Source of the DNA: Desulfovibrio intestinalis
GTDB lineage: Bacteria; Desulfobacterota; Desulfovibrionia; Desulfovibrionales; Desulfovibrionaceae
Assembly (NCBI RefSeq): GCF_014202345.1
Contig: NZ_JACHGO010000002.1
Span: 419,729-483,728, forward strand
Direction: 5' to 3'
Length of the DNA stretch: 64,000 bases
Part shown: positions 44,741 to 53,625 of the stretch, in pieces
How positions within the stretch are numbered: position 1 is the stretch's first letter
How the letters are laid out: each line of letters opens with the position of its first letter
Translations under genes and position numbers: made by a program
Notes under the pieces: generated by a model
What the model was told of the DNA's origin: nothing
The model's database searches: none
What the model saw: only the letters and a program-made list of their open reading frames with translations

Positions 44741-45141
44741 CTGTAAAATGATTTATGGCTTTTGGGTAGAAACGGAATTTTTCTTTCAACCAATTGCGCG
44801 TCAACCGGGCGCGCAGACCTGCATCAGATTCTTGAAAGGCCAAGGGCATTTTACCCGTGAAAAGATTAAAGTGCTCTAAACCTGCACGAGATGCAGTGCG
44901 CCGCAGGCGGTGTGAATTCAGCCAAAATTGTATTTTGGAATGAGTGACAATTGGGGAATGTGAGTATTTCAAAGGTAATCTGCTCCAGAGAACAGACTTT
45001 TTGACCACGAGACGCATTTGACGCTGCGAACCCGGCTCGATCCATGAAAGACCGTTGACCTCAAAGCTTACTGGCGGCAAAACAACGCATCGGCAACCTG
45101 CCCGGCAAGGCCGCGGCACTGCCTGTAACCGAGGAGGCCCC
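44741..45141. other. intergenic region holding REP-like copy C
   Basis: About 400 bp within the cluster, with no ORF of merit. The middle holds the repeat at 44871-44989. The last 100 bp carry the ribosome binding site of the response regulator and may hold a promoter that I could not place. Confidence 0.45.
44871..44989 (-). repeat. REP-like compound palindromic element, copy C
   Basis: Reverse-oriented copy with the same module order as 9867-9999: GTGCTCTAAA at the left edge, CTGCACGAGATGCAG, then GAATTCAGCCAAAAT with ATTTTGGAATGAG, and TATTTCAAAGGTAATCTGC at the right edge. It is more diverged than copy B. Confidence 0.6.
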
Positions 45142-45522
45142 ATGCGCGCATTGTTTGTTGATGATGAACTGGAATTTCTTGAACTGATGCAGAAGCGCCT
45201 TGCCCGGCGTGGAATGGAAGTTGTTACTGCGCCAGACGGGCAAACGGCTCTTGAGCTGGTGAGTCAGGCTGTGGACTCGGGTGCCGAGCCTTTCAATATT
45301 GTCATCATGGACGTGCGCATGCCGGGCATGGACGGTCTTGAAACGCTGCGCCACATGAAGCAAAAAGCCCCTAGGTTGCCAGTCATCCTGCTGACTGGGC
45401 ATGCCTGTATGGGGGTAGCCGTTGAAGGGCTTGATCTTGGCGCATATGACTACATGCTCAAGCCTGTAGCCATCAGTGAACTCATCATCAAGATGGAGGA
45501 AGCGGTTCGCTCCGCTGTGTAA
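45142..45522 (+). CDS. single-domain response regulator (CheY-like receiver)
   Basis: 126 residues, receiver only. The acidic pair is Asp7-Asp8, the phospho-acceptor is Asp57 in VIMDVRMPGMDG, Thr85 in LLTGHA and Lys107 in MLKPV complete the active site. No output domain. The start has GAGGAGG about 6 bases upstream; a longer frame from 45055 lacks this. It is likely phosphorylated by the kinase encoded just upstream. With no DNA-binding domain, it must act by protein contact, and the second PEP-synthase-like protein, 1 base downstream, is the nearest candidate. Confidence 0.93.
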   Translation: MRALFVDDELEFLELMQKRLARRGMEVVTAPDGQTALELVSQAVDSGAEPFNIVIMDVRMPGMDGLETLRHMKQKAPRLPVILLTGHACMGVAVEGLDLGAYDYMLKPVAISELIIKMEEAVRSAV

Positions 45523-45523
45523 G

Positions 45524-48139
45524 ATGGCTCTGCTCAAGTACTTGCAACGCTTGCTGGGGCGAGAGCAGCCCTCGGAGCCCGACCCGGCAGAACTGGCCCT
45601 TGAAGAGGAGCTGAAGGTTCGGCTGCGTGAACGTTGCGCGCGGTTTCGCCGCCTGCTCTCTGCCAATAAGCGTGCCCTTGAGGCGATGAGTGAGGTGGAA
45701 GACCGCCTCTCTGGCGCCAAACCCTTTGGTATGGACTATGTGCATGCCGTCAGCACACGCGCAGTTACTGCGGTTTTTCAGATGGTGCGTGACCTGAACG
45801 CCCTGTCCGACAATAGCTATGCCGCCTTGCAGGAATCTTTCGACCGCATTCGGGCCGAAATGGAGATCCTGCTGGAAGAATTGCCCCATCTGGATGGCCC
45901 GCTTATTCTGCACCTCGATCAGATTGATCTGAGCGATCTCACCCTTGTTGGCGGCAAGATGGCCAACCTTGGCGAGGTTGCCGCCAATGCCGGCCTCACC
46001 GTGCCGGATGGCTTTGCCGTGACCGTCAGCGCCTATTATCGGTTTATGGAGTATAATGGTCTGCAGCAGGAGCTGAACCGGCGCATTCAAGCCACGGATA
46101 TGCAGAGCCTGGATCAGGTCTTCAGCCTTGCGGCCGCTTTGCAAAAAGCCGTGCTGATGGCTCCGTTGCCGCCAGAGCTTGAAGAAGCCATTACGGAAGC
46201 TGTAGAAAACATGCGTGCCAAGGCTGGCCCCGGGCTCAAGCTGGCCCTGCGCAGCAGTGCTGTGGGCGAGGATTCCCTTGGCGTCAGTTTTGCGGGGCAG
46301 TACAGGTCGGAACTTAACGTGCCGCCTGAAGAAGCCTGTGAAGTGTGGAAAGAAATCATCGCCAGCAAGTATGCGGTGACGGCCATGAGCTACCGATACC
46401 AACACGGCATTCCCGACGATGCTGCCCCCATGTGTGTCGGGGTGCTGGCTATGGTGCCCGCTGCTGCCGGGGGAGTGGCCTACAGTCGAGATCCCGTCGC
46501 CGCCAGTCGCGGGCGTGAGCAAATTCTTCTCAACGCTGTTTCCGGGTTGCCGCAGGCTGTTGTGGATGGCGCTGTTACCCCTGACGTATTTATTTTCAGC
46601 CGCAAAATTCCTCCTGAGCTTATTCGCAAGCGTCTGGCTGGGCCTGAGGGAACGCCGCCCAGTCTTACAGACAAACAGGCCGCTGAACTTGCCAAAGTAG
46701 CCATTGCGCTTGAGACCTACTATACCGAGCCACAGGATGTGGAGTGGGCTCTGGATGCGGAAGATGGCCGTATTGTGGTTTTGCAGAGCCGTCCTTTGCA
46801 CGCGGCAGATTCAGCTACAGAGCAAAGTCATACTGATCATCAGCGACCCGGAGAAGAGGGAAGCGAAGCCTTTGCGCTTGAAGATCTGCCGCAAGGGCTC
46901 AAAGTGCTGGCGGCAGGCGGCGTTGCCGTAAGCCCCGGCGTGGGCATGGGGCCAGTTTTTGTGGCGCGTAAGGAAGCCGACATGCTTTCTTTTCCCAAGG
47001 GCGGCATTCTGGTTGTAGAGCGCGCCTTGCCCCGGTGGGCGCCGCTACTCTCGCGCGCGGCAGGGCTTGTGAGCGAAACTGGGGGCATGGCGGGCCATCT
47101 GGCGTCAGTGGCGCGGGAATATCGGCTTCCGGCTGTTTTCAGTTTGCCCGATGCCTGCTTGCTGTTAGATAAGGCTGATGAAGCCACGCTGGACGCGAGG
47201 CGGTGCGCTGTTTTTGCCGGGCGACAGCCGCAATTGGTGTCCATTGAAGCCGAGCCGCCCAATCTTATGGAGGGTAGCCCAGTGCATCAGCGCTTGCAGG
47301 CTCTAAGCCAGCTTATGGTGCCCCTCAATCTGCTGGACCCCGACGCACCAGAATTCGCCCCCGACCATTGCCGTACCTTGCACGACATCACCCGTTTCTG
47401 CCATGAAAAATCAGTTCGCCTCATGTTTGAAGAGGAAGACGCCGACGCCAGCAGGCGCATGGGCAAGCAGCTGAAGGCCGGAGTCAAACTGCAATACTGG
47501 GTCGTGGATATGGGGGGCGGTTTTCGGCATCGTGTGTCAGGTCCTGTGGTGGATCTGGAGGTCATTGCCAGTGCGCCCATGCTTGCCTTGTGGGACGGTA
47601 TGGTGGCCGTACCCTGGGCTGGGCCGCCAGCGGCCAGCGCGTCCGGATTTATGACTGTGATGCTTGAAAGCACCATGCGGCCTGAGCTTGAAAGCACAGC
47701 ACCCAACGCTATGGCCAACAAAAACTTCTTTCTTATCTCTGACAATTATATGATATTGCAGGCCCGGTACGGGTATCATTTCTGTACTGTGGAAAGCCTC
47801 GCTGGCGAAAAAAGCCACGAAAATTTTGTGAACTTTCAGTTCAAGGGCGGAGCGGCTGACCGCAAGCGCCGTCAGCTGCGAGCCCGTATGGTGGCAGACT
47901 TGCTTGAGCAGCATGGTTTTCGTGCGGATGTGAAGGACGACTCGGTTTTTGCAGTGGCTGAAGGCTACAGCGCGCCGGAAACGCTGATGAAAACACGCCT
48001 ACTGGGGTATTTGCTCATCCATACGCGCCAAGTAGACATGGTTATGCTGGAAACAGAAAGGGCAACAGCCCTGAAAAACAAAATGCTGGCAGATATGGAA
48101 GCGTTGAGTGCAAAGCCGCTTATGGGGTGTACTCTCTAG
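45524..48139 (+). CDS. PEP-synthase-like phosphotransfer protein with intact swivel His
   Basis: 871 residues. A helical N terminus (1-125) leads into a PPDK_N ATP-grasp domain at about 130-425 with GGKMANLGEV, RSSAVGEDSLGVSFAGQY at 243-260 and the closing EWALD...LQSRPL. The swivel domain (462-555) has GGMAGHLASVAREYRLP with His525, so autophosphorylation from ATP is plausible. The PEP/pyruvate-binding barrel of true PEP synthases is absent. Residues 590-850 are a domain shared with the 40425 paralog, with CRTLHDITRFCHEKS, NKNFFLISDNYMILQARYGYHF and FQFKGGAADRKRRQLR. The start is 1 base after the response regulator stop. The acceptor of the phosphate is unknown. Confidence 0.82.
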   Translation: MALLKYLQRLLGREQPSEPDPAELALEEELKVRLRERCARFRRLLSANKRALEAMSEVEDRLSGAKPFGMDYVHAVSTRAVTAVFQMVRDLNALSDNSYAALQESFDRIRAEMEILLEELPHLDGPLILHLDQIDLSDLTLVGGKMANLGEVAANAGLTVPDGFAVTVSAYYRFMEYNGLQQELNRRIQATDMQSLDQVFSLAAALQKAVLMAPLPPELEEAITEAVENMRAKAGPGLKLALRSSAVGEDSLGVSFAGQYRSELNVPPEEACEVWKEIIASKYAVTAMSYRYQHGIPDDAAPMCVGVLAMVPAAAGGVAYSRDPVAASRGREQILLNAVSGLPQAVVDGAVTPDVFIFSRKIPPELIRKRLAGPEGTPPSLTDKQAAELAKVAIALETYYTEPQDVEWALDAEDGRIVVLQSRPLHAADSATEQSHTDHQRPGEEGSEAFALEDLPQGLKVLAAGGVAVSPGVGMGPVFVARKEADMLSFPKGGILVVERALPRWAPLLSRAAGLVSETGGMAGHLASVAREYRLPAVFSLPDACLLLDKADEATLDARRCAVFAGRQPQLVSIEAEPPNLMEGSPVHQRLQALSQLMVPLNLLDPDAPEFAPDHCRTLHDITRFCHEKSVRLMFEEEDADASRRMGKQLKAGVKLQYWVVDMGGGFRHRVSGPVVDLEVIASAPMLALWDGMVAVPWAGPPAASASGFMTVMLESTMRPELESTAPNAMANKNFFLISDNYMILQARYGYHFCTVESLAGEKSHENFVNFQFKGGAADRKRRQLRARMVADLLEQHGFRADVKDDSVFAVAEGYSAPETLMKTRLLGYLLIHTRQVDMVMLETERATALKNKMLADMEALSAKPLMGCTL

Positions 48140-48633
48140 CCTGTGTCGTTACGAGATGAGTGCCCTGCCATATCCAGAAGAACAAACCTTTTATGATGAG
48201 AGTGTATCCTTATGATACACATGCGGAATAAAAGGAAAACTTTTACAAAAAAATAGCTGGAGAGGCGTTCTCGTCAATATTGGCCAAGAATTTTTGCATT
48301 ATTTTACTCGCAGGTCACATCAAAGACGCACTCCTGTCCACAATTACGCTATAAATATATGCCATCAGCTCCACAAAAGCAGTTGGCTGGCGCTGTTGTC
48401 ACCACAATCAGCGCTTATCGCTTATGTCGACGAGCTGATGGCGGTTGAAATTGTTCCGGCTGTGTGAGCAGACGCCAGAGTATGTTCAACGTGAAAACGC
48501 TTTGAAATGAGAAAATATGTTCTCAATAGTAAACTACCCTGAATAGGCTTTCAGCTTGCCGCAATGCAAGCTTCTCGTCTGAAGATGCTGTAAGCATCTT
48601 CCTCCTTCCTTTTCCTCTTCGAATGGAGAATTT
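48140..48633. other. intergenic region with operator-like palindrome
   Basis: About 490 bp without a supported ORF. The one clear structure is GTGTATC-cttat-GATACAC at 48202-48220, a perfect 7-bp inverted repeat. The rest is AT-rich and must contain the promoter of the dehydrogenase gene. TCCTCCTTCC at 48600 is pyrimidine-rich and not a ribosome binding site. Confidence 0.4.
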
Positions 48634-49614
48634 ATGACCAAGCCCCGTGTATATGTAACCCGTAGTGTGTTGCCTGAAGCTCTGGATCTTTTGCGTTCGC
48701 GTTGCCAGGTTGATGTGGGACCGTCTGAAGGCCTGTCTGAAGCTGCTCTGGTTGAGGCTGTACGCGGCGCGGATGCCGTTGTGGCAACTCTGCTGCATTT
48801 GAGCCCCGCTGTTATGGAAGCGCTTGCTCCCACCTGCAAAATTATTTCCAGCTATGGCGTCGGCTACGATCATATTCCTGTTGAAGAAGCAACCCGCCTC
48901 GGCATCTGGGTGACGCACAATCCAGACTCTGTCACAACGGATACTGCGGATCTTGCCTGGGCGCTCATACTTGGCGTGGCCCGCAAGCTGCACGATTGTG
49001 ACCTGACTGTGCGCAATGATGAGACCCCGTGGGGCGTCACAATACATATGGGCCTGCGTGTGAGCGGTAAGACACTGGGCATCGTAGGCAGTGGGCGCAT
49101 TGCCCTTGCGGTGGCCAAGCGTGCGCAGGGCTTCGGCATGCGCCTCAGCTATACCGGGCGTCGCAGAAACGAAGCTTTTGAAGCCGCCACGGGCGCACAG
49201 TACATGAGTAAGGAAGAACTGCTGGCTTCATCGGATTTTGTGAGTCTGCATATTCCGTTGACCGAAGATACGCGGCACTACATCAGCACGGCAGAATTCG
49301 CACTTATGCGGCCTCACGCCATTTTGATCAACACTGCGCGTGGCCCGGTAGTGGATGAAGAAGCGCTGGTCGTTGCCTTGAAGGAAGGACGCATTGCCGG
49401 AGCAGGGCTGGACGTTTTTGAGCACGAACCCCATGCACATCCTGCCTTGCGAACCATGAACAACGTGCTCATGACCCCGCATCGTGGCGTTGCCACCATT
49501 GACTCACATGTGGACATGGGCGAATCCTCTGCGCAAAAAATATTTGACGCTCTTGACGGCAGACTGCCTCAGAATTGCCTGAACCCTCAGGCGCGCAAGC
49601 CTGGAGCGGTTTAA
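48634..49614 (+). CDS. D-2-hydroxyacid dehydrogenase (glyoxylate/hydroxypyruvate reductase type)
   Basis: 326-residue NAD(P)-dependent oxidoreductase. The nucleotide fold carries LGIVGSGRIALAVAKRAQGFG, with GSGRIA in place of the common GxGxxG. The catalytic triad is Arg in NTARGPVVDE, Glu in HEPHAHP and His in TPHRGVAT. The substrate-binding SYGVGYDHIP loop is present. The exact substrate (glyoxylate, hydroxypyruvate, phosphoglycerate or another) cannot be told. It stands alone on its strand with its own terminator. Confidence 0.9.
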   Translation: MTKPRVYVTRSVLPEALDLLRSRCQVDVGPSEGLSEAALVEAVRGADAVVATLLHLSPAVMEALAPTCKIISSYGVGYDHIPVEEATRLGIWVTHNPDSVTTDTADLAWALILGVARKLHDCDLTVRNDETPWGVTIHMGLRVSGKTLGIVGSGRIALAVAKRAQGFGMRLSYTGRRRNEAFEAATGAQYMSKEELLASSDFVSLHIPLTEDTRHYISTAEFALMRPHAILINTARGPVVDEEALVVALKEGRIAGAGLDVFEHEPHAHPALRTMNNVLMTPHRGVATIDSHVDMGESSAQKIFDALDGRLPQNCLNPQARKPGAV

Positions 49615-49643
49615 TCGTTTGCAACAATACGCCGTATGTAGAA

Positions 49644-49667
49644 AAGGCCGCCCCTTGGGGCGGCCTT
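49644..49667 (+). terminator. terminator of the dehydrogenase gene
   Basis: AAGGCCGCCCC and GGGGCGGCCTT form an 11-bp stem with a TT loop, followed by ATT. The T tail is short, but the stem is strong and works in both directions. Confidence 0.75.
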
Positions 49668-49681
49668 ATTGCATGTTATAC

Positions 49682-49839
49682 TTAGGGAAACGCTGATTTA
49701 TTCCGTTTGGCTGTGTTGCTTCATTTTTTTGAAACGGTTGAGGACGGAAGAGTCCACTCCTGCTTCAAAAAAAGGTCGCGCCTTGCCAAAAAAAATAACT
49801 GCGCGTTTCCAGAAGGCTCTTTAATCAGTGCTTCCTTAA
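49682..49839. mobile_element. 158-bp MITE-like element
   Basis: TTAGGGAAACGCTGATTT at the left edge and the reverse complement of TTAAGGAAGCACTGATTA at the right form imperfect terminal inverted repeats of about 19 bp. The interior has no ORF; GGACGGAAGAGTCC at its middle is a small palindrome. It lies between two convergent genes, where such elements commonly sit. Its family differs from the element at 9716. Confidence 0.55.
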
Positions 49840-49885
49840 TGATTTTATTCTGCTGCCGTTGAACGGCCTGCGTCAGGCTGCAATA

Positions 49886-50638
49886 CTAATGCGAGATGAT
49901 GCTGGCAAGAAAATCCTTGGCACGCTGCGTCTGCGGACTGTCAAAGAACTGTTCCTTGGGCGTGTCTTCAAGAATAAGGCCTTCTTCCATAAACAGCACA
50001 CGATGAGCCACCTTGCGGGCAAAGCCCATTTCGTGAGTGACCACCATCATCGTCATGCCTTCGTAAGCAAGCTCGACCATAACATCCAGCACTTCGTTGA
50101 TCATTTCAGGATCAAGGGCAGAAGTGGGTTCGTCAAAAAGCATTGCCACGGGGTCCATGCACAGTGCGCGGGCAATGGCCACACGCTGCTGCTGACCACC
50201 AGAAAGCTGCGAAGGATATTTTTCCGTATGCTGGTCAAGGCCTACCCGGCTTAACAGGGCAAGGGCCTTTTCTCTGGCTTCTTCATGATTTCTTTTGAGT
50301 ACTTTTTCCTGCGCCAGAATCAGGTTGTGAATAATGTTCAGGTGCGGGAAAAGTTCAAAATGCTGAAAAACCATGCCGACGCGGCTGCGAAGGGTTGCAA
50401 GGTTGGTGCGCTTGCTGGTCACTTCAGTGCCGTTAACGAATATCTGACCGCTCTGTATTGGTTCAAGACCGTTGACGGTCTTGATAAGCGTTGATTTGCC
50501 CGACCCGGAAGGGCCGCAAACAACCACAACTTCGCCTTTATGTATGCTGGTGGTGCAGTCGCGCAGTACGTTAAAGTCACCGTACCACTTGGATACGTTG
50601 TTCAGAACAATCATTGCTTCTTCGGTAGGAGTGCTCAT
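49886..50638 (-). CDS. gltL: ABC transporter ATPase for glutamate/aspartate (GltL/GlnQ type)
   Basis: 250-residue ATPase of a polar amino-acid importer. Walker A is [10 protein letters not shown] near residue 38, the Q loop is in [12 protein letters not shown], the signature [15 protein letters not shown] and Walker [14 protein letters not shown] are intact, and the H-loop is [10 protein letters not shown]. It overlaps the upstream permease gene by 4 bases. It powers the two permeases encoded upstream on the same strand. Assignment to glutamate/aspartate is by family likeness. Confidence 0.93.
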   Translation of the reverse strand: MSTPTEEAMIVLNNVSKWYGDFNVLRDCTTSIHKGEVVVVCGPSGSGKSTLIKTVNGLEPIQSGQIFVNGTEVTSKRTNLATLRSRVGMVFQHFELFPHLNIIHNLILAQEKVLKRNHEEAREKALALLSRVGLDQHTEKYPSQLSGGQQQRVAIARALCMDPVAMLFDEPTSALDPEMINEVLDVMVELAYEGMTMMVVTHEMGFARKVAHRVLFMEEGLILEDTPKEQFFDSPQTQRAKDFLASIISH

Positions 50639-51312
50639 AGCTTAAGTCTCTTTTTTACCACGGTTACGGCCAGAGAAACGCAGAAGCAGACCACAAAGTA
50701 GCCGGCGCCCGCAAAGAGCACCATTTCTATTTCATAGCCGGTGGTCTTGCCAATGTTGGTGGCTGTGCGGAAGAAATCCGCAAGGCCTATGATATACACA
50801 AGGGCCGTATCCTGAAACAGAATCACGCCCTGTGTCAGCAGCAGGGGCGTCATAACGCGAAAAGCCTGCGGCAGGATAACATAAATAAGTGTCTGCGATT
50901 TTGTCATGCCAAGGGCAAGCGCAGCATAATTTTGTCCCTTGGATACGCTGTTCATGCCCGCGCGAATGATTTCGGCGTAATAGGCGGCTTCAAATGCGGT
51001 AAAGGCCACCATTGCAGAAACAAGACGAATGTCTGTCAGGGGAGAAAGATTGAGAAATTTTGTCAAAAATTGCGGCACGATAAGGTAGAACCACAGCAGC
51101 ACCATCACCAAAGGAACAGAGCGGAAGCAGTTAACGTAAGCAGCCGAAAGCCAGCGCAAAGGTGCATATATGGATATGCGCGCCACGGCCAGAAGGGTAC
51201 CGATCACCATGCCCAACACAATGGAAGTGAGCGTTATCTTGAGCGTTACCATAATGCCCTGACTCAGCAGGGGCAGGCTTTGCTCAATTATACTCCAGTC
51301 GAAATCAAACAT
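50635..51312 (-). CDS. gltK: amino-acid ABC transporter permease (GltK type)
   Basis: 225-residue HisM-family permease with five predicted membrane segments and the EAA loop [22 protein letters not shown], where the ATPase docks. The start [13 protein letters not shown] at 51312 follows GGAGGC; an upstream ATG at 51357 lies inside the neighbouring permease gene. It overlaps gltJ by 8 and gltL by 4 bases, so the three are translated together. Confidence 0.92.
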   Translation of the reverse strand: MFDFDWSIIEQSLPLLSQGIMVTLKITLTSIVLGMVIGTLLAVARISIYAPLRWLSAAYVNCFRSVPLVMVLLWFYLIVPQFLTKFLNLSPLTDIRLVSAMVAFTAFEAAYYAEIIRAGMNSVSKGQNYAALALGMTKSQTLIYVILPQAFRVMTPLLLTQGVILFQDTALVYIIGLADFFRTATNIGKTTGYEIEMVLFAGAGYFVVCFCVSLAVTVVKKRLKL

Positions 51313-52054
51313 TTTTGCCTCCAATGCCTGTGGAGGGAAGCCGCATTTTCTTTTCAAGCACTTTCATAATGCGCATGACGACAAAGTTCAGAAACACGTA
51401 GGCCATGGTAACGGCAATAAAGGATTCGTAGGCAAAGCCCGAGAATTCCAACAGGCGGTTTGCCTGCGAGGTCAGCTCCACAAGTCCGATTGTGGAGGCC
51501 ACTGCCGTATTCTTGACCATGTTGAGCATTTCTGAGGTCAGTGGGGGAACGATAATGCGATAGGCATTGGGAAGCAGTACATGAAAATACGTCTGGGGCA
51601 GTGTGAGGCCCAGAGCAAGAGCTGCATAGCGTTGCCCGCGCGAAAGGGCCAAAATGCCTGAACGTACCTGCTCACAGACTCGCGCGCCCGTGAACAGACC
51701 CAAGGCACAGGTAGAAAGTATGAAAAATTGCGCGTTGGGATTCAGTTCAGCCTTGAACCACACGCTAAGATCGCGCGGCAGCAGGTCGGGGGCAGCCAGA
51801 TACCAGATAAAAAACTGGACGATCAGGGGGATATTACGAAAAATAGCAACATAAGTAGCACCAACGCCTCGAAGAAACTTGTTGGGCAAGGTGCGTAGTA
51901 TTCCAAAAAACGAGCCTATTATGAAGGCTACAATCCAGGCACAGATAAAAAGAGCCGCTGTAGTGAGAAAACCGTCAATCAACCAGTTGAGGTAGGTGAC
52001 GTTTCCGAACGGCGCTTGTTCAAAAAAAATGCCCCAGTTCCAGTTAGCCTGCAT
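51305..52054 (-). CDS. gltJ: amino-acid ABC transporter permease (GltJ type)
   Basis: 249-residue second permease of the importer, with hydrophobic segments around residues 30-55, 75-95, 115-135, 190-210 and 215-235. EAA loop: [22 protein letters not shown]. It is slightly longer than GltK. The 125-bp gap to gltI holds a strong hairpin that probably lowers readthrough or stabilises the gltI message. Confidence 0.92.
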   Translation of the reverse strand: MQANWNWGIFFEQAPFGNVTYLNWLIDGFLTTAALFICAWIVAFIIGSFFGILRTLPNKFLRGVGATYVAIFRNIPLIVQFFIWYLAAPDLLPRDLSVWFKAELNPNAQFFILSTCALGLFTGARVCEQVRSGILALSRGQRYAALALGLTLPQTYFHVLLPNAYRIIVPPLTSEMLNMVKNTAVASTIGLVELTSQANRLLEFSGFAYESFIAVTMAYVFLNFVVMRIMKVLEKKMRLPSTGIGGKNV

Positions 52055-52121
52055 CAGAAAATTCCATCCATAAAGATAAAGCGTGATTCATTATGCCTCG
52101 TCGTGTGTGGGCCGTCTGACG

Positions 52122-52157
52122 GCGAAGCGCCAGCGAGTGGCTCTGCTGGCGCTTCGC
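52122..52157 (-). terminator. hairpin between gltI and gltJ
   Basis: GCGAAGCGCCAGC and GCTGGCGCTTCGC form a perfect 13-bp stem with a 10-base loop and no T tail. It most likely lets the binding-protein gene be expressed above the permease genes, a common arrangement in ABC importers. Confidence 0.6.
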
Positions 52158-52179
52158 ATGATAAAGCAAAGCAAAAAGA

Positions 52180-53088
52180 CTAATTCAGGGCCTTATCGTT
52201 GGGGGCCTTGAAAAGGTTCTTCATTTCATCGGACATGTCAAAGTTCATGTTCATGCCCTTGGGAGGAATAGGCTGCTTGAACCAGCGCGTGTAGGATTTT
52301 TCGGCCTCGCCGTTCAGCTGCAGGTCGGCAATGGTGCCGTCCACAAGCTTTTTGAAGGGGGCGTCGCCCTTGCGCACCATGCAGCCATAGGCTTCAAAGC
52401 TCTGGGGGGTGCCCACGATAACCCATTCAGCGGGTTTTTTGGCCTTGGCGCGTTCGCCAGCCAGCAGGGCGTCATCAATAAAGAAAGCTACAGCGCGGCC
52501 CGATTCCACCGTGCGGAAGGCATCGCCATGGTCTTTTACACTGATGATGCTGACGCCAAGCTTTTTCTCGTCATTCATCTTGTTCAGCAGCATTTCGGAG
52601 GTGGTGCCAGCAGTGACCGCCACGTTCTTGCCCTTGAGGTCATCAAAGTCTTTGATGCCCGAATCTTTATGCGTGAGCAGACGTGTGCCGACCACAAAAA
52701 ATGTGTTGGAGAAGTCCACCTGCTGCTGACGGTCAAGGTTGTTGGTGGTCGAACCACACTCGAAGTCATAGGTGCCGTTCTGGAGCAGGGGAATGCGATT
52801 CTGCGAAGTGACAGGCACAAAGCGAACCTTCAGGTCGGGCATGTTGAGCTGTTTTTTCACAGCTTCAACAATTTTGTCGGAGTAGTCTTGCGCGTAGCCA
52901 ATGACGTTTTGCTGCAAGTCATAGTAAGAAAAAGGTACGGAGGATTCGCGATGCCCTACAACAATTACGCCGGTTTCCTTGATTTTTTTCAGGGTACCGG
53001 TCAGCTCTTCAGCCTGGACGGCAGAGTGGGTGGCGGTAAGCAGCAGCAGGCCAGCCAGTGCGGACAAAAGGGTTTTTTTCAGGGTCAT
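52180..53088 (-). CDS. gltI: periplasmic glutamate/aspartate-type binding protein (GltI)
   Basis: 302-residue solute-binding protein of the SBP_bac_3 family. The signal peptide is MTLKKTLLSALAGLLLLTA with cleavage near SAVQA at about 26. Mature-domain motifs: GVIVVGHRESSVPFSYYD, DFECGSTTNNLDRQQQVDFSNTF and GKNVAVTAGTTSEMLLN, which are close to GltI and bind the alpha-carboxyl and amine. AGGAGG precedes the ATG. It is the first gene of the gltIJKL operon. Confidence 0.93.
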   Translation of the reverse strand: MTLKKTLLSALAGLLLLTATHSAVQAEELTGTLKKIKETGVIVVGHRESSVPFSYYDLQQNVIGYAQDYSDKIVEAVKKQLNMPDLKVRFVPVTSQNRIPLLQNGTYDFECGSTTNNLDRQQQVDFSNTFFVVGTRLLTHKDSGIKDFDDLKGKNVAVTAGTTSEMLLNKMNDEKKLGVSIISVKDHGDAFRTVESGRAVAFFIDDALLAGERAKAKKPAEWVIVGTPQSFEAYGCMVRKGDAPFKKLVDGTIADLQLNGEAEKSYTRWFKQPIPPKGMNMNFDMSDEMKNLFKAPNDKALN

Positions 53089-53567
53089 GGTTTCCTCCTA
53101 AAAGGTGCATTGCTTGGGAGCAAACTTTGGATTGGTTCGATAAACGTCCCCAAAATCCCTTGCGGGAAAAGTTGTGGTCCTTAACCGATGTAAACCGTCA
53201 GCGTCGGAACGACTTCCGAATGCTGGCGGGGATTACCTATAGAGGGCTGCCGGTTTTCAGGTCAGCAACAAAGGTATTCTGAAAAAAGTATACCTCTGCC
53301 AGCAGCACGCATTTGAGTTGCGTGATGCCAAATGGCTCTATTGCTTGACTGCTTGTCCGGGGGGTGGGCCGCAGGCTGCCGCGTATGAAGGGTGCCAACG
53401 GGTTGGCATGAAATATGTATTATCGCCCCTTATAACCCAACTAGTTTTATAAATAATGAACTCCTTGTCAACAAGTTATGGAAATACTGCTAAAGGTTGC
53501 AGAAGTGCTGTAAAGACGAAGCAGAACGCTATGGATTTGAAATGACCGGACCGTATGCGCACAGAAA
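53089..53567. other. upstream region of the glt operon
   Basis: About 480 bp with no gene. A consensus TTGACA on the minus strand lies near 53466-53471 but has no good -10 at 16-18 bases. An AGGTAT/ATACCT pair at about 53272-53294 is the only inverted repeat. I see no known riboswitch. Confidence 0.35.
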
Positions 53568-53592
53568 AGCGCCAGACTTTTGGTCTGGCGCT
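53568..53592 (-). terminator. terminator of the five-repeat protein gene
   Basis: AGCGCCAGAC and GTCTGGCGCT form a perfect 10-bp stem with a 5-base loop; read leftward it is followed by TTTTC. Confidence 0.82.
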
Positions 53593-53625
53593 GATAGTCG
53601 GCTTAATGCGGAGCTGTGAAGTATT

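Noticed and set aside
48470..48530. Possible further copy of the REP-like element
   Set aside because: Only CTTTGAAATG is shared, and the neighbouring palindromes are missing.
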